In this document: positions 15,225 through 25,567 of the stretch, in pieces
How positions within the stretch are numbered: position 1 is the first letter of the stretch
How the letters are laid out: every line of letters begins with the position of its first letter
Program-made: the position numbers and the translations under genes
The notes under the pieces: model-generated
Databases searched by the model: none
The model's input: the letters and a program-made list of their open reading frames with translations, nothing else
Told to the model about the DNA's origin: nothing
Assembly (NCBI GenBank): GCA_002842395.1
Contig: PHCV01000001.1
Coordinates: 336,213 to 400,212, forward strand
DNA: 64,000 nucleotides
From: Betaproteobacteria bacterium HGW-Betaproteobacteria-11
GTDB lineage: Bacteria > Pseudomonadota > Gammaproteobacteria > Burkholderiales > Rhodocyclaceae
Direction: 5' to 3'

Positions 15225-16433
15225 ATGAAGATGTCATTCACACTTGGCGCCGCGCCGCATCGTCTGATGTTCCTCGCCGGAACCTTGCAGGCGCTGCTGG
15301 CGATGGGATTCTGGATGAGTGTCATGGGCGTGCGCGCCGGGCTCTGGCCCGCCACCGCCTGGCCTCTGTTCGCCGCGCTGCCGCCGGCCTGGTGGCATGC
15401 CGAGGTGATGCTGGCCGGCGTGCTCGGATTTTTCATTTGCGGCTTCATTCTCACCGCCGGTCCGCGCTGGCAAGGACAAGGCGATCTGCCGCCGACCCGC
15501 TATCTGCCGGCCTTCGGCCTGTTGGCGGGCGGTGCTCTGGGCGTATGGTTGGCTCTTGTCCTGCCGTGGCTGCTCGCGCCGTCACTGTTCCTGGCCAGCA
15601 GCGGCCTTGCCGTGGTGGCGATCACACTCGCCGGCGTGGCACGCCAGCCCGCCGCCGGGCACGAGCATATCGCCTGCGCCAGCCTTGCGCTGACCCTGGG
15701 GGCGGCGGGGCTGGCGCTGCTTGCCACCTTCGCTCTGAACATCCTTGACGCAGGGGCGGCGCGGCTGGGCATCGGCCTTTTGCTGTGGGGTTTCGTGTTG
15801 CCGATATTCCTCGTCGTCACCCATCGCATGCTGCCCTTCTTCACCGGCTCGGCGCTCACCGGCTACGTGGCCAGGCGTCCGTCCTGGGCCTTGCGTCTCC
15901 TGCTCATCGCCAGCCTGGGTCATGGTGCGCTCGACGGACTCGGGCTTATCTTCTGGCGTGGCGGGGTCGATCTGTCCGCCGCGCTCACCGCGTTGTACCT
16001 GAGCTGGTGCTGGTGGGATGCGCGCGTCCCCGGCCAGCGCATGCTGCTGGTCCTGCACGGGGCCTTTGCCTGGGTGGGGCTCGCCTTTTTGCTGTTCGCC
16101 AGCGAGAGCGCGGCATCGACACTCCGCCCCGGCCTGTTCGGCCTGGCTCCCCTACACGCGCTGACGCTGGGTTATTGCAGTGCGATGCTGGTCGGCATGG
16201 CTTCGCGTGTGGTGCTCGGCCACTCGGGGCGGCCGATCGTGGCCGAGGGCACGATGTGGTGGGCGTTCTGGCTGATGCAGGTCACCGCCCTGCTGCGCGT
16301 GGCCAGCGATTTGCTCGCCGCGCCCCTCCTGCCGTGGCTGGCGAGCGGCTGTTGGCTGGTCGCCTTCGGTGGCTGGGTGTGGCATTATGCGCCCCTGTTG
16401 TGGCAGCCGCGCCGCGATGGCCGGCCAGGATAG
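15225..16433 (+). CDS. nnrS: NnrS family membrane protein
   Basis: 402 residues with about 12 membrane helices and the NnrS landmarks FFICGFILTAGPRWQGQ, THRMLPFFT and LHALTLGYCSAMLVGMASRV. NnrS is a heme- and copper-containing membrane protein that protects cells against NO-derived iron-nitrosyl damage. Start ATG 15225 or 15231. It is divergent from the DNR-like regulator and followed by the SirB-like gene with 10 bases between, so the two form an operon. Confidence 0.9.
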   Translation: MKMSFTLGAAPHRLMFLAGTLQALLAMGFWMSVMGVRAGLWPATAWPLFAALPPAWWHAEVMLAGVLGFFICGFILTAGPRWQGQGDLPPTRYLPAFGLLAGGALGVWLALVLPWLLAPSLFLASSGLAVVAITLAGVARQPAAGHEHIACASLALTLGAAGLALLATFALNILDAGAARLGIGLLLWGFVLPIFLVVTHRMLPFFTGSALTGYVARRPSWALRLLLIASLGHGALDGLGLIFWRGGVDLSAALTALYLSWCWWDARVPGQRMLLVLHGAFAWVGLAFLLFASESAASTLRPGLFGLAPLHALTLGYCSAMLVGMASRVVLGHSGRPIVAEGTMWWAFWLMQVTALLRVASDLLAAPLLPWLASGCWLVAFGGWVWHYAPLLWQPRRDGRPG

Positions 16434-16443
16434 GGAGATACGC

Positions 16444-16836
16444 ATGTATCTGGCAATCAAGCATCTGCATCTGTTGTGCGTGGCGGTGAGCGGGCTGGGC
16501 TTTCTTGCCCGGGGAGTGTTGCGTCTCAACGATTCGCCGTGGCTGGCGCGGCCCTGGGTGAGGATCGCGCCGCATGTCAATGACACTGTGCTGCTCGTGG
16601 CCGGCCTCGCGCTGGCGGCGCTGTCCGGGCAGTACCCGTTCGTCGACGCCTGGCTGACGGCGAAAGTCCTCGGCCTCCTCGCCTACATCGCGCTCGGCAC
16701 ACTGGCCCTGGGTCGGGCGCGGACGCGGCGCGGACAATTCGCCAGCTTCATCGCCGCCCTCCTGGTTTTCGTCTGGATGGCTTCGGTGGCTCGGCTGCGC
16801 GATCCGGCCGGATTTTTGGTTTTTTTGTTCGCCTGA
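16444..16836 (+). CDS. SirB family membrane protein
   Basis: 130 residues with four membrane helices; the start MYLAIKHLHLLCVAVSGLGF and the segment HVNDTVLL are typical of the SirB family. The molecular function is not established. Co-transcribed with nnrS. Convergent with fnr, with stop codons one base apart. Confidence 0.85.
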   Translation: MYLAIKHLHLLCVAVSGLGFLARGVLRLNDSPWLARPWVRIAPHVNDTVLLVAGLALAALSGQYPFVDAWLTAKVLGLLAYIALGTLALGRARTRRGQFASFIAALLVFVWMASVARLRDPAGFLVFLFA

Positions 16837-16837
16837 A

Positions 16838-17593
16838 TCAGGCGACCGGCGTTGACAGGCGGGCCTTGAGTGCCGCCGGATCAAGCAGGCGGACATGCTT
16901 CTTTTCCACCGCGATCAGCCCTTCCTCTTTTAGGCGGGTGAAGGCGCGGCTGACCGTCTCGATGGTGAGGCCGAGCAGGGAGCTGATGTCCTCGCGCGAC
17001 ATGCGCAGGTAGAAATCCACCGGCGAATAGCCGCGGATCGACAGACGATGGGAGAGATTGAGCAGGAAGGCGATCAGCCGCTCCTCGGCATTCATCGTGC
17101 CGAGCATCATGATGACGCCCTGATCACGCACGATCTCGCGGCTCAAGAGCCGGTGCAGATGCCGCTGCAGGGTGGGAATCTGCGCCGCCAGGGCTTCGAT
17201 CTGGTTGAAGGGGATCAGGCAGACTTCGCTGTCTTCCAGGGCGACCGCTTCGCAACGGTGGGCGCCGCTACCGATGCCATCGAGCCCGAGCAACTCTCCG
17301 GCCATGGAAAACCCAACCACCTGGGTGCGGCCGTCGGCGCTCATCACCTCGTTCTTGAAGCAGCCGGTCTTCACCGCGTAGATGGCCTCCATCGGCTCGC
17401 TGGTGTGAAACAGACTGCGGTTGCGCAGCACCTTGCGGCGCTTGCTGATCAGCGCCTCGACGCGCGCGAACTCGTCCTCGCTAAGGCCTTCGGGTAGGCA
17501 CAACTCGCTCAGACTACACTGCTGGCAGCCGACCTGGAGCTGTTCGCTCAGACGTTTGGGAGGGGGAGACTTTCTGGTAACCTGCTCGGCCAT
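16838..17593 (-). CDS. fnr: Oxygen-sensing regulator FNR
   Basis: 251-residue FNR. The four [4Fe-4S] ligands are in place: Cys23, Cys26 and Cys32 in CQQCSLSELC and Cys125 in SEVCLIPF, each offset by three from the E. coli positions. The C-terminal helix-turn-helix reads DISSLLGLTIETVSRAFTRL, with the E-SR recognition residues for TTGAT half sites. It is therefore expected to act on the TTGAT/ATCAA boxes in this window. It is divergent from hemN with a shared FNR box at 17634-17647, which suggests autoregulation. The start MAEQV is preferred over upstream in-frame codons. Confidence 0.95.
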   Translation of the reverse strand: MAEQVTRKSPPPKRLSEQLQVGCQQCSLSELCLPEGLSEDEFARVEALISKRRKVLRNRSLFHTSEPMEAIYAVKTGCFKNEVMSADGRTQVVGFSMAGELLGLDGIGSGAHRCEAVALEDSEVCLIPFNQIEALAAQIPTLQRHLHRLLSREIVRDQGVIMMLGTMNAEERLIAFLLNLSHRLSIRGYSPVDFYLRMSREDISSLLGLTIETVSRAFTRLKEEGLIAVEKKHVRLLDPAALKARLSTPVA

Positions 17594-17633
17594 GATGGCG
17601 CCCTTGCCTTTCTGCTTTCGATGCGAATCAATG

Positions 17634-17647
17634 TTGACATGGATCAA
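17634..17647. promoter_or_regulatory. FNR box in the fnr-hemN intergenic region
   Basis: TTGACATGGATCAA is one base off consensus. It is 41 bases upstream of the fnr start and 96 bases upstream of the hemN start. No -10 at the usual distance is convincing in either direction, so it may activate hemN from a more distant start or repress fnr. Confidence 0.7.
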
Positions 17648-17742
17648 GTCCGCCGCCCGCTTTCGGCGCGACCATGAGCCCTTTGCGCCTCGGCGCCAAC
17701 ACTCAACGCCCGCATTCTACGCCAGCTCGCCGCTCGCTCGCC

Positions 17743-19131
17743 ATGGCCGATGACAGTTCGATTTTCGATCCCGCGCTGATCCGTCGTTTCGACGTGAACG
17801 GCCCGCGGTATACCTCCTACCCGACTGCAGATCGGTTCGTCGAAGGTTTTACCGCCGACGATTACAAGCACTGGCTCGGTCGCCGCACGGTGGGCCGGCT
17901 CAGCCGGCCACTCTCGCTCTACGTGCACATTCCGTTTTGCAACACGATCTGCTACTACTGCGCCTGCAACAAGATCATCACCAAGGATCACGGCCGCTCG
18001 GCCAAATACATCCGCTATCTGGGGCGGGAGATCGATCAGGTGGTGGCGGCGCTCGATGGCAGCCGCGAAGTCGTGCAACTGCATCTGGGCGGCGGCACGC
18101 CGACCTTTCTGGCCGACGACGAGTTGCGCCGGCTGATGGAGAAAATCACGACCAGCTTCGATCTGCTGCCCGACGGCGAGTATTCGATCGAGGTCGATCC
18201 GCGCAAGGTGAATCGGCAGACGGTGAGCCTGCTCGCCGAGCTGGGCTTCAATCGCATGAGTATCGGCGTCCAGGATTTTGCTTCCGAGGTGCAGCGGGCG
18301 GTCAATCGGATCCAGAGCCTGGAGGAGACGCGCGAAGTGCTCGAGGCGGCGCGCGAGGCTGGCTTCAAGTCGATTTCTGTCGATCTCATCTACGGCCTGC
18401 CGAAACAGAACGAAGCCAGTTTCGAGCGCACGCTGGATACGGTCATTGCCCTCGATCCCGATCGTCTCTCGATCTACAACTACGCCCATCTGCCGAGTCT
18501 GGCCAAACCGCAGCGGCGCATCAGCGAAGCCGATCTGCCCTCGCCGGAGGTGCGCCTTTCGATCCTGCAGCTCGCGGTGCGCCGCCTGCAGGAAGCTGGC
18601 TACGTCTTCATCGGCATGGATCATTTCGCCAAGCCCGGCGACGAACTGGCCATCGCCCAGCGGCGCGGCCGCCTGCATCGCAATTTCCAGGGCTATTCGA
18701 CGCATGCCGAGGCCGATCTCTTGGCCTTCGGCGTTTCCGCGATCGGCAAGATCGGGCCGAGCTACGTGCAGAACGTGAAGACGCTCGACGACTACTACGC
18801 CCGCCTCGATGCCGGTGATTTGCCCGTCATGCGCGGCATCGAGCTGACCGCCGACGATCTTTTGCGGCGCGAGATCATCCAGGCCCTGATGTGCCACTTC
18901 ACGCTCTCCATCGAAGCCCTCGAGGTCGCCCATTTGATCGATTTCAAGACTTATTTTGCCGCCGAGATCGAAGCCCTCGGCGAGATGGAAGCCGCCGGAT
19001 TGCTCAGCGTCGATCCGCAATGGATCACCATCCACCCGCGTGGCCGTTTCCTGGTGCGTGCCATCGCCATGGTTTTCGACCGCTATCTGCACACGGCGCA
19101 GCAGCACGCCCGCTATTCAAAAGTGATTTGA
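17743..19131 (+). CDS. hemN: Oxygen-independent coproporphyrinogen III oxidase HemN
   Basis: Radical-SAM enzyme that decarboxylates coproporphyrinogen III to protoporphyrinogen IX without oxygen, supplying heme during anaerobic growth. 462 residues with the cluster motif CNTICYYCAC, the family start PRYTSYPTAD and the SAM-binding GGGTP. ATG 17743 (MADDSSIF) fits the family N-terminus; codons upstream overlap the promoter region. An FNR box lies 96 bases upstream. Its stop overlaps the next start by one base (TGATG). Confidence 0.95.
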   Translation: MADDSSIFDPALIRRFDVNGPRYTSYPTADRFVEGFTADDYKHWLGRRTVGRLSRPLSLYVHIPFCNTICYYCACNKIITKDHGRSAKYIRYLGREIDQVVAALDGSREVVQLHLGGGTPTFLADDELRRLMEKITTSFDLLPDGEYSIEVDPRKVNRQTVSLLAELGFNRMSIGVQDFASEVQRAVNRIQSLEETREVLEAAREAGFKSISVDLIYGLPKQNEASFERTLDTVIALDPDRLSIYNYAHLPSLAKPQRRISEADLPSPEVRLSILQLAVRRLQEAGYVFIGMDHFAKPGDELAIAQRRGRLHRNFQGYSTHAEADLLAFGVSAIGKIGPSYVQNVKTLDDYYARLDAGDLPVMRGIELTADDLLRREIIQALMCHFTLSIEALEVAHLIDFKTYFAAEIEALGEMEAAGLLSVDPQWITIHPRGRFLVRAIAMVFDRYLHTAQQHARYSKVI

Positions 19132-19850
19132 TGCCGGATGGCGGTTTCCTTGCGGTTTTCCTGGTCGGCCTGCTCGGCGGCGTGCATTGTGCCGGCATGT
19201 GCGGTGGCATTGTCTCGGCGCTGACCCTGCAAATTCCCGGCCAGGCGGCCGCCTTGCGCCAGCCGGCCTGGGCGATTCACCTGGCCTACAACCTCGGCCG
19301 CATCAGCAGCTATACCGCCGCCGGCGCCGTTCTGGGAGCGCTGGGCGGCCTCGGCCTGATGCTCGACTATGCCCTGCCGGTGCAAATAACGCTGTATCTC
19401 GCCGCCAACCTGATGATGGCGGCGCTCGGCCTGTACCTGCTCGGCCTGACGCGGACGCTGGCCTTCACCGAACGCGCCGGCCAATGGCTGTGGCGCCGGG
19501 TGCAACCGGCCACCCGGCGTTTCCTGCCGGTGCGCGGCGTGGCCCAGGCCTTTCCGCTCGGCCTGCTCTGGGGCTGGCTGCCCTGCGGCCTGGTGTATAG
19601 CGTGCTGACGCTGACGCTGCTCACCGGCAGCGCCTGGCGCGGCGCTCTGGTGATGCTGGCCTTTGGCCTCGGCACCTTGCCCAACCTGATGCTCGCCGGC
19701 CTGCTGCTGGTGCGCTTCCGGCGCTTTGTGCAAGCGCGCGCCCTGCGTCTGGCCAGTGGCTTGCTGGTGCTCGGCTTCGGTCTGTGGGGGCTGTTGAACG
19801 CGACCACACTCGGTGGCCGGCTGTGGCAGGGCGTGGTCTGTCATGTCTGA
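19131..19850 (+). CDS. TauE/SafE-like membrane protein with a CxxxC motif
   Basis: 239 residues, about six helices, with VHCAGMCGG in helix 1 and WGWLPCGLVYSVL later. These are marks of the DsbD-related/SafE-like family often found with cbb3 oxidase genes and proposed to act in copper handling. Translationally coupled to hemN (shared base 19131). A link to metal or heme supply is inferred from the context of hemN on one side and a copper ATPase on the other. Confidence 0.8.
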   Translation: MPDGGFLAVFLVGLLGGVHCAGMCGGIVSALTLQIPGQAAALRQPAWAIHLAYNLGRISSYTAAGAVLGALGGLGLMLDYALPVQITLYLAANLMMAALGLYLLGLTRTLAFTERAGQWLWRRVQPATRRFLPVRGVAQAFPLGLLWGWLPCGLVYSVLTLTLLTGSAWRGALVMLAFGLGTLPNLMLAGLLLVRFRRFVQARALRLASGLLVLGFGLWGLLNATTLGGRLWQGVVCHV

Positions 19851-19973
19851 GACACGGTCAAAAACTCGGCGCTGATGAAGCAACTGCGCTACAAGGCGGT
19901 CGAGCAAGAAACGCTCTCCTCGCCGTAGCGGATGGCGAGACGGCGATTCCATCCTTTCATGGCGACTGGTGCA

Positions 19974-20002
19974 TTGCAGGACGGCCGACAACGGCGGATA
20001 AT
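19974..20002 (+). promoter_or_regulatory. Sigma70-type promoter for the rhodanese-copA-copZ operon
   Basis: TTGCAG (19974-19979), 17-base spacer, GATAAT (19997-20002), 36 bases before the ATG. The 17-base spacer differs from the long spacer of MerR/CueR-controlled copper promoters, and I see no CueR dyad. Confidence 0.6.
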
Positions 20003-20037
20003 CAGCGCTCCCTAATGTTCCTCTTTTGGAGAAAATC

Positions 20038-20415
20038 ATGACCACACCGCATGAACTGGTGCTCGAAGCGAAAGCGCAAATCAAGGAAGTCTCGCTCGAC
20101 GAGGCGCAGCAGGCTTTGGGGCGCAGCGTCGTGATCGACGTGCGCGAGCCCGAGGAAATCGCCCTCGGCCATCTGCCCGGCGCGCTGTGCGTCCCGCGCG
20201 GCGTGCTCGAATTCAAGATTGGTACCCTGCCGCAGACTCAGGACAGGGCCACTCCGATCCTGCTCTATTGCCGCTCCGGTGGCCGCTCGGCGCTGGCCGC
20301 GGTGCAGTTGCAACGGCTCGGCTATGCCGATGTCGTTTCGATGGCCGGCGGTTTCGATGCCTGGAACGCGGCCGGTCGTCCGGCCGACAAGCCGGCGCCG
20401 CTCAGCTTTCAGTAG
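20038..20415 (+). CDS. Rhodanese-like domain protein
   Basis: 125-residue single rhodanese domain with active-site loop CRSGGRSA and the N-terminal VIDVREPEE. It transfers sulfane sulfur or binds metal through the cysteine; the substrate is unknown. The ATG has GGAG six bases upstream. It is three bases before the copper ATPase gene, so it is probably the first gene of a copper-resistance operon. Confidence 0.88.
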   Translation: MTTPHELVLEAKAQIKEVSLDEAQQALGRSVVIDVREPEEIALGHLPGALCVPRGVLEFKIGTLPQTQDRATPILLYCRSGGRSALAAVQLQRLGYADVVSMAGGFDAWNAAGRPADKPAPLSFQ

Positions 20416-20418
20416 GCG

Positions 20419-22626
<2,208 letters not shown>

Positions 22627-22628
22627 CG

Positions 22629-22835
22629 ATGGAAACGATGACGATCAAGGTTGGCGGCATGACCTGCGGTGGCTGCGTGGCCAGCGTCACGCGCGTGCTG
22701 GTGGCGCTCGACGGCGTAGCCGAGGCCAGCGTTTCGCTTGAGCGGAACGAGGCCGTGGTGAAGATCGATCCGGCAAAAGTGAATCGCGCCCAGCTCGCGG
22801 CGGCGATCGAGGGCGCTGGATTCGATACGGCCTGA
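22629..22835 (+). CDS. copZ: Copper chaperone CopZ (heavy-metal-associated domain)
   Basis: 68 residues, a single ferredoxin-like HMA domain with the Cu(I) site GGMTCGGCVASV. It delivers copper to the ATPase encoded just upstream. Its stop is one base from the stop of the convergent membrane-protein gene. Confidence 0.92.
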   Translation: METMTIKVGGMTCGGCVASVTRVLVALDGVAEASVSLERNEAVVKIDPAKVNRAQLAAAIEGAGFDTA

Positions 22836-22836
22836 G

Positions 22837-23319
22837 TCAGTGCCTGGCGCCATGGGCCACCTTTGAAAAGTCGGCGCTGGCGTGACGGCGACGACGGCCG
22901 AGGATGATGTGCAGCGGCAACAGAAAAACCAGCATGCCACCGATGATCTGATGCACGAAGCTGTTGGCATTGTGCCAGTCGTCGGCTGCCGGGTAATACA
23001 GCAGCAGGCCGCTGGCGGCGAGCAAGAAAAGTGCGGCGGAGAGCGCCGTGCCGCTGCCGCGGTTGCGCCGCGCCTTCCAGGCGCCCCACTGGTGTTGCGG
23101 AAACAGCGAACCGGCCAGCCACAGCAACAGATACGCCCCGCACCCATGCACCACCAGCAACCGATGGCGCCAGAGGCGTAGCGGATCCGAGAAGTCTTCC
23201 GCATCGAGCGAGAAGCCGAGGGCGATCCAGCCCAGGCCGCTGAGGGCGACGAGGCCGACCGCCGCATAAATCAGTCGCCGGTAGTTCTGGCTGATCGAGA
23301 GGCCGCGAATCAGGCTCAC
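22837..23319 (-). CDS. Four-helix, histidine-rich membrane protein (cytochrome b-like)
   Basis: 160 residues, four predicted membrane helices. Paired histidines in LWRHRLLVVHG and FVHQIIGGMLVFLLPLH could bind b-type heme, as in DUF4405 or cytochrome b561-like proteins. GTG 23319 overlaps the stop of the FMN-binding protein gene (GTGA), so they are coupled; a GTG at 23358 is possible. The pair resembles a transmembrane electron donor plus a periplasmic flavoprotein. The last residues HASADFSKVAHGARH are encoded by a copy of the interspersed repeat, so the tail was probably added or replaced by it. Confidence 0.75.
   Translation of the reverse strand: MSLIRGLSISQNYRRLIYAAVGLVALSGLGWIALGFSLDAEDFSDPLRLWRHRLLVVHGCGAYLLLWLAGSLFPQHQWGAWKARRNRGSGTALSAALFLLAASGLLLYYPAADDWHNANSFVHQIIGGMLVFLLPLHIILGRRRRHASADFSKVAHGARH
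22867..22882 (+). repeat. Interspersed repeat, copy 4, at the 3' end of the membrane-protein gene
   Basis: Core AAAGTCGGCGCTGGCG. Flanking arms are not clearly paired. Read on the minus strand it encodes ASADFS in the protein above. Confidence 0.65.
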
Positions 23320-23855
23320 GGCGGAGATGCCTTTTGCATCGCCTGCGGATGCAGCCACAAGGCCAGCTTTGCCAGCCGGGTCATCGCCCGCACCGACAGC
23401 GTGGCACCAGAAATGCCGTCGATGGCGCGGTCGAGCTGCTGCTCGCCACTCAAGCCGGCGCCGGCGAACTGGCGCAGGAAGTTCGGGCTTTGCACTTCCC
23501 AGCCGCGGCTCTCCCTATAAGCCAGCACGCGCATCCGTTCGATGCGTCCGTCATCGACGACGACGCCGACCGTGATCGGCATCTCCTTGCCGATTTCATC
23601 CAGCACCCAGGCCGTGCGCCGACCCGACCGCCAGTAGCGCAGGCGCGCGGCCGGGTAGTCATGGCCGAGCAACGCGCGCACCGCCGGCTTGTGTTCCGCG
23701 GTCAGCCAGAGGCTGCTGCTGGGCGGTGGCTGGGTGAAGGCCTCCGTCAGAAAGCGCTGTGTTTCCGCTTCGAGATCCGCCGTCTGCGCCCGGGACGGGG
23801 CGAGCAGGCAGAACAGAAACAGCAGGCGCACAAGCTTTCGCGTGAGGTGAAACAT
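23316..23855 (-). CDS. Periplasmic FMN-binding domain protein
   Basis: 179 residues with an N-terminal signal peptide (FHLTRKLVRLLFLFCLLAPS) and an FMN-binding domain ending in DGISGATLS. The Thr of this SGAT motif is the residue to which ApbE attaches FMN in NqrC/RnfG-type domains. It would carry electrons in the periplasm. It lies between an outer-membrane porin and a heme-b-like membrane protein, downstream of feoAB, so a role in ferric iron reduction is an attractive inference. No apbE is visible in the window. Confidence 0.8.
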   Translation of the reverse strand: MFHLTRKLVRLLFLFCLLAPSRAQTADLEAETQRFLTEAFTQPPPSSSLWLTAEHKPAVRALLGHDYPAARLRYWRSGRRTAWVLDEIGKEMPITVGVVVDDGRIERMRVLAYRESRGWEVQSPNFLRQFAGAGLSGEQQLDRAIDGISGATLSVRAMTRLAKLALWLHPQAMQKASPP

Positions 23856-23905
23856 GCGCGGGAGCGCGCGGGGTGATTTCGAGCGTGGCGAGCAAACTTT
23901 GGCCT

Positions 23906-23940
23906 CCCGCCCTGGGGCGGGGGGCAGGGGGTGGGAGGAC
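23906..23940. repeat. G/C-rich hairpin element, copy B
   Basis: CCCGCCC (23906-23912) with GGGCGGG (23915-23921), followed by G tracts, preceded by a GAGCGTGGCGAGC stretch. It resembles the element at 15100. Confidence 0.4.
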
Positions 23941-23956
23941 ATGGGCAAGCCCCTGG

Positions 23957-23994
23957 CTTTCATGAGCGGGGGCGTAACCCGCGCATCATGAAAA
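23957..23994. repeat. CTTTCATG palindrome, copy 2, after the porin gene
   Basis: Arms CTTTCATG (23957-23964) and CATGAAAA (23987-23994), inner CGGG / CCCG. It abuts the porin stop codon. Same design as 15175-15215. Confidence 0.6.
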
Positions 23995-25248
23995 TCAGAA
24001 GCGGTAACCGATGCCGACATTGAAACCATTGAATTCATCCTTGCCCATGGGCGCCTTTTGTCGTTGCAGGTCGAATTTGACCACGACATCGGGGTGTGGC
24101 CAGTAATTCACGCCGGCATCGAACTGGCGGTAGCTGCTATCGACCCCGTCGCCGCCGCCGGCCTGATTGTCCCAGCGGTTGTAGCGGGCGAACAGCCCCC
24201 AGGCGTCGTTCAGCTTGAACGAGGGTTCGACATACCAGCCGTTCTGCCGGTCGGCGCCGACTGCCTTGGGCCCGCTGCCATCGAGACGCCAGCCGGCATA
24301 CAGCGCCCTGAGACCGAAGCGTCCCTGGTTGACGATGGCATGGGTTTCGAGCAGTTTTGCGCCACCGGCGGTCGCGTCGTTGCCCTGAGTGACGTCGGAC
24401 TGATACTGCACCGTGCCGGCCAGTTCGACGCCCGGCAGACCCGCCCATTTCAGACGTGCGGTGTAGGCCGGATTCTTGGCTTGGGTGCCTTCGCGGAGGG
24501 CCTGGCGGGCGGCGCGTACGGCGTACTTGTCAGCCGCATCCGCCTTCATGCCGGTGGTTACGGCGCCATCGAGCGTGAAGCCGTTGCCCAGGCGGGCGGT
24601 CAGTCCGACGCCGCCTTCCCACCAGGTGGTTGGAATGATCTTGTTTTCGACCGGATTGCGCTCGACGCCGTAGAAGGTGTTGGGTTCGTGGGTTTCGTTG
24701 AGGATGCCGGCCGGTATGAGGAAGTTGCCAGCTTTGACCGAGAGGTTGTCGGTGAGCATGAAATCCAGATAGGCCTGTTCGAGCTCCACCGCGCCCTTGC
24801 CGCCTTCGACCGTATTGTGCTCGACTTCCAGCTCGGAGAAGAAGCGTAGCCGGTCGTTGAACTGGTGGCCCATGAAAATGACGAAACGATGGAAGTCCAT
24901 CTCCTTTTTGTCGGCGCCGCCAGGCTTGTCGTTCTTGAGTTGATTCAGATGCAGTTCGCCATAGCCGCCGAACTGCGTCGCGTCGGCCCAGCTGGCCTTG
25001 CTGGTGATGCCCTGGCTGGCGATTTTTTCGACCTGTTCGCCGGCGGCATCGGCTTTCTGGTCGGTCTGCTTCAGTTGCTGTTTCAGACTGTGATTTTCGC
25101 TCTCGATCTGCGCCAGGCGGGCTTCGAGCGCCTTCAGGCGATCCTCGACGCTGCTTCCGACGGCGAAGGCGGGCATGGCCAATGCGCCATAAACAGCCAG
25201 GGCCAGGGTGGTGCGAACGAAACGGGGGTGCGGCAAGCGATAAGACAT
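23995..25248 (-). CDS. Outer-membrane porin, phosphate-selective O/P-like
   Basis: 417 residues: a signal peptide (cleaved near PAFA-VGSS), a coiled coil (about residues 30-75, RLKALEARLAQIE), then a beta-barrel rich in alternating polar and aromatic residues ending in the outer-membrane signature GIGYRF (C-terminal Phe). Similar to OprO/OprP-type putative porins. AAGGAG precedes the ATG. It lies 70 bases after feoA on the same strand, so it may be part of the iron operon and act as the outer-membrane entry pore. The substrate is not proven. Confidence 0.85.
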   Translation of the reverse strand: MSYRLPHPRFVRTTLALAVYGALAMPAFAVGSSVEDRLKALEARLAQIESENHSLKQQLKQTDQKADAAGEQVEKIASQGITSKASWADATQFGGYGELHLNQLKNDKPGGADKKEMDFHRFVIFMGHQFNDRLRFFSELEVEHNTVEGGKGAVELEQAYLDFMLTDNLSVKAGNFLIPAGILNETHEPNTFYGVERNPVENKIIPTTWWEGGVGLTARLGNGFTLDGAVTTGMKADAADKYAVRAARQALREGTQAKNPAYTARLKWAGLPGVELAGTVQYQSDVTQGNDATAGGAKLLETHAIVNQGRFGLRALYAGWRLDGSGPKAVGADRQNGWYVEPSFKLNDAWGLFARYNRWDNQAGGGDGVDSSYRQFDAGVNYWPHPDVVVKFDLQRQKAPMGKDEFNGFNVGIGYRF

Positions 25249-25318
25249 GGCAATTCTCCTTGGGAAATGTGGCTGGCTGGGGAATCACCTGGCTTGCCGG
25301 ATTGATGAAAAGAGTGTG

Positions 25319-25567
25319 TCAGGCGGGCGCGGGCTCCTTGGCGGTGTCGACCAGGACGGCCGCGGCGATGACATCTTCGAGCGCCAGCTCGGCGTGTTCG
25401 ACGCTGATCCGCGTCACCGGTTTCTGCGCCAGCAGGGTGATCGGCGTGCCGGGGGTCAGCCCCCAGGCCGAGAGATGGCCGCGCAGGTCGGGCGCCAGCG
25501 TGCTCTGGAAACCGCGCACGATCAGCCGGGCGCCGGGCGGGAAGTCGCGCAGGGTCTTTGTCGTCAT
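25319..25567 (-). CDS. feoA: Ferrous iron transport protein A
   Basis: 82-residue SH3-like protein (GARLIVRGFQ, LSAWGLTPGTPITLLAQKP). FeoA is a cytoplasmic partner of FeoB. Its ATG overlaps the feoB stop by one base, so expression is coupled. Here it follows feoB, the reverse of the common feoA-feoB order. Confidence 0.92.
   Translation of the reverse strand: MTTKTLRDFPPGARLIVRGFQSTLAPDLRGHLSAWGLTPGTPITLLAQKPVTRISVEHAELALEDVIAAAVLVDTAKEPAPA

Noticed and set aside
18930..18945. TTGATCGATTTCAA in hemN as an FNR box
   Set aside because: It is deep inside a coding region, the right half site is off consensus and no gene start follows.
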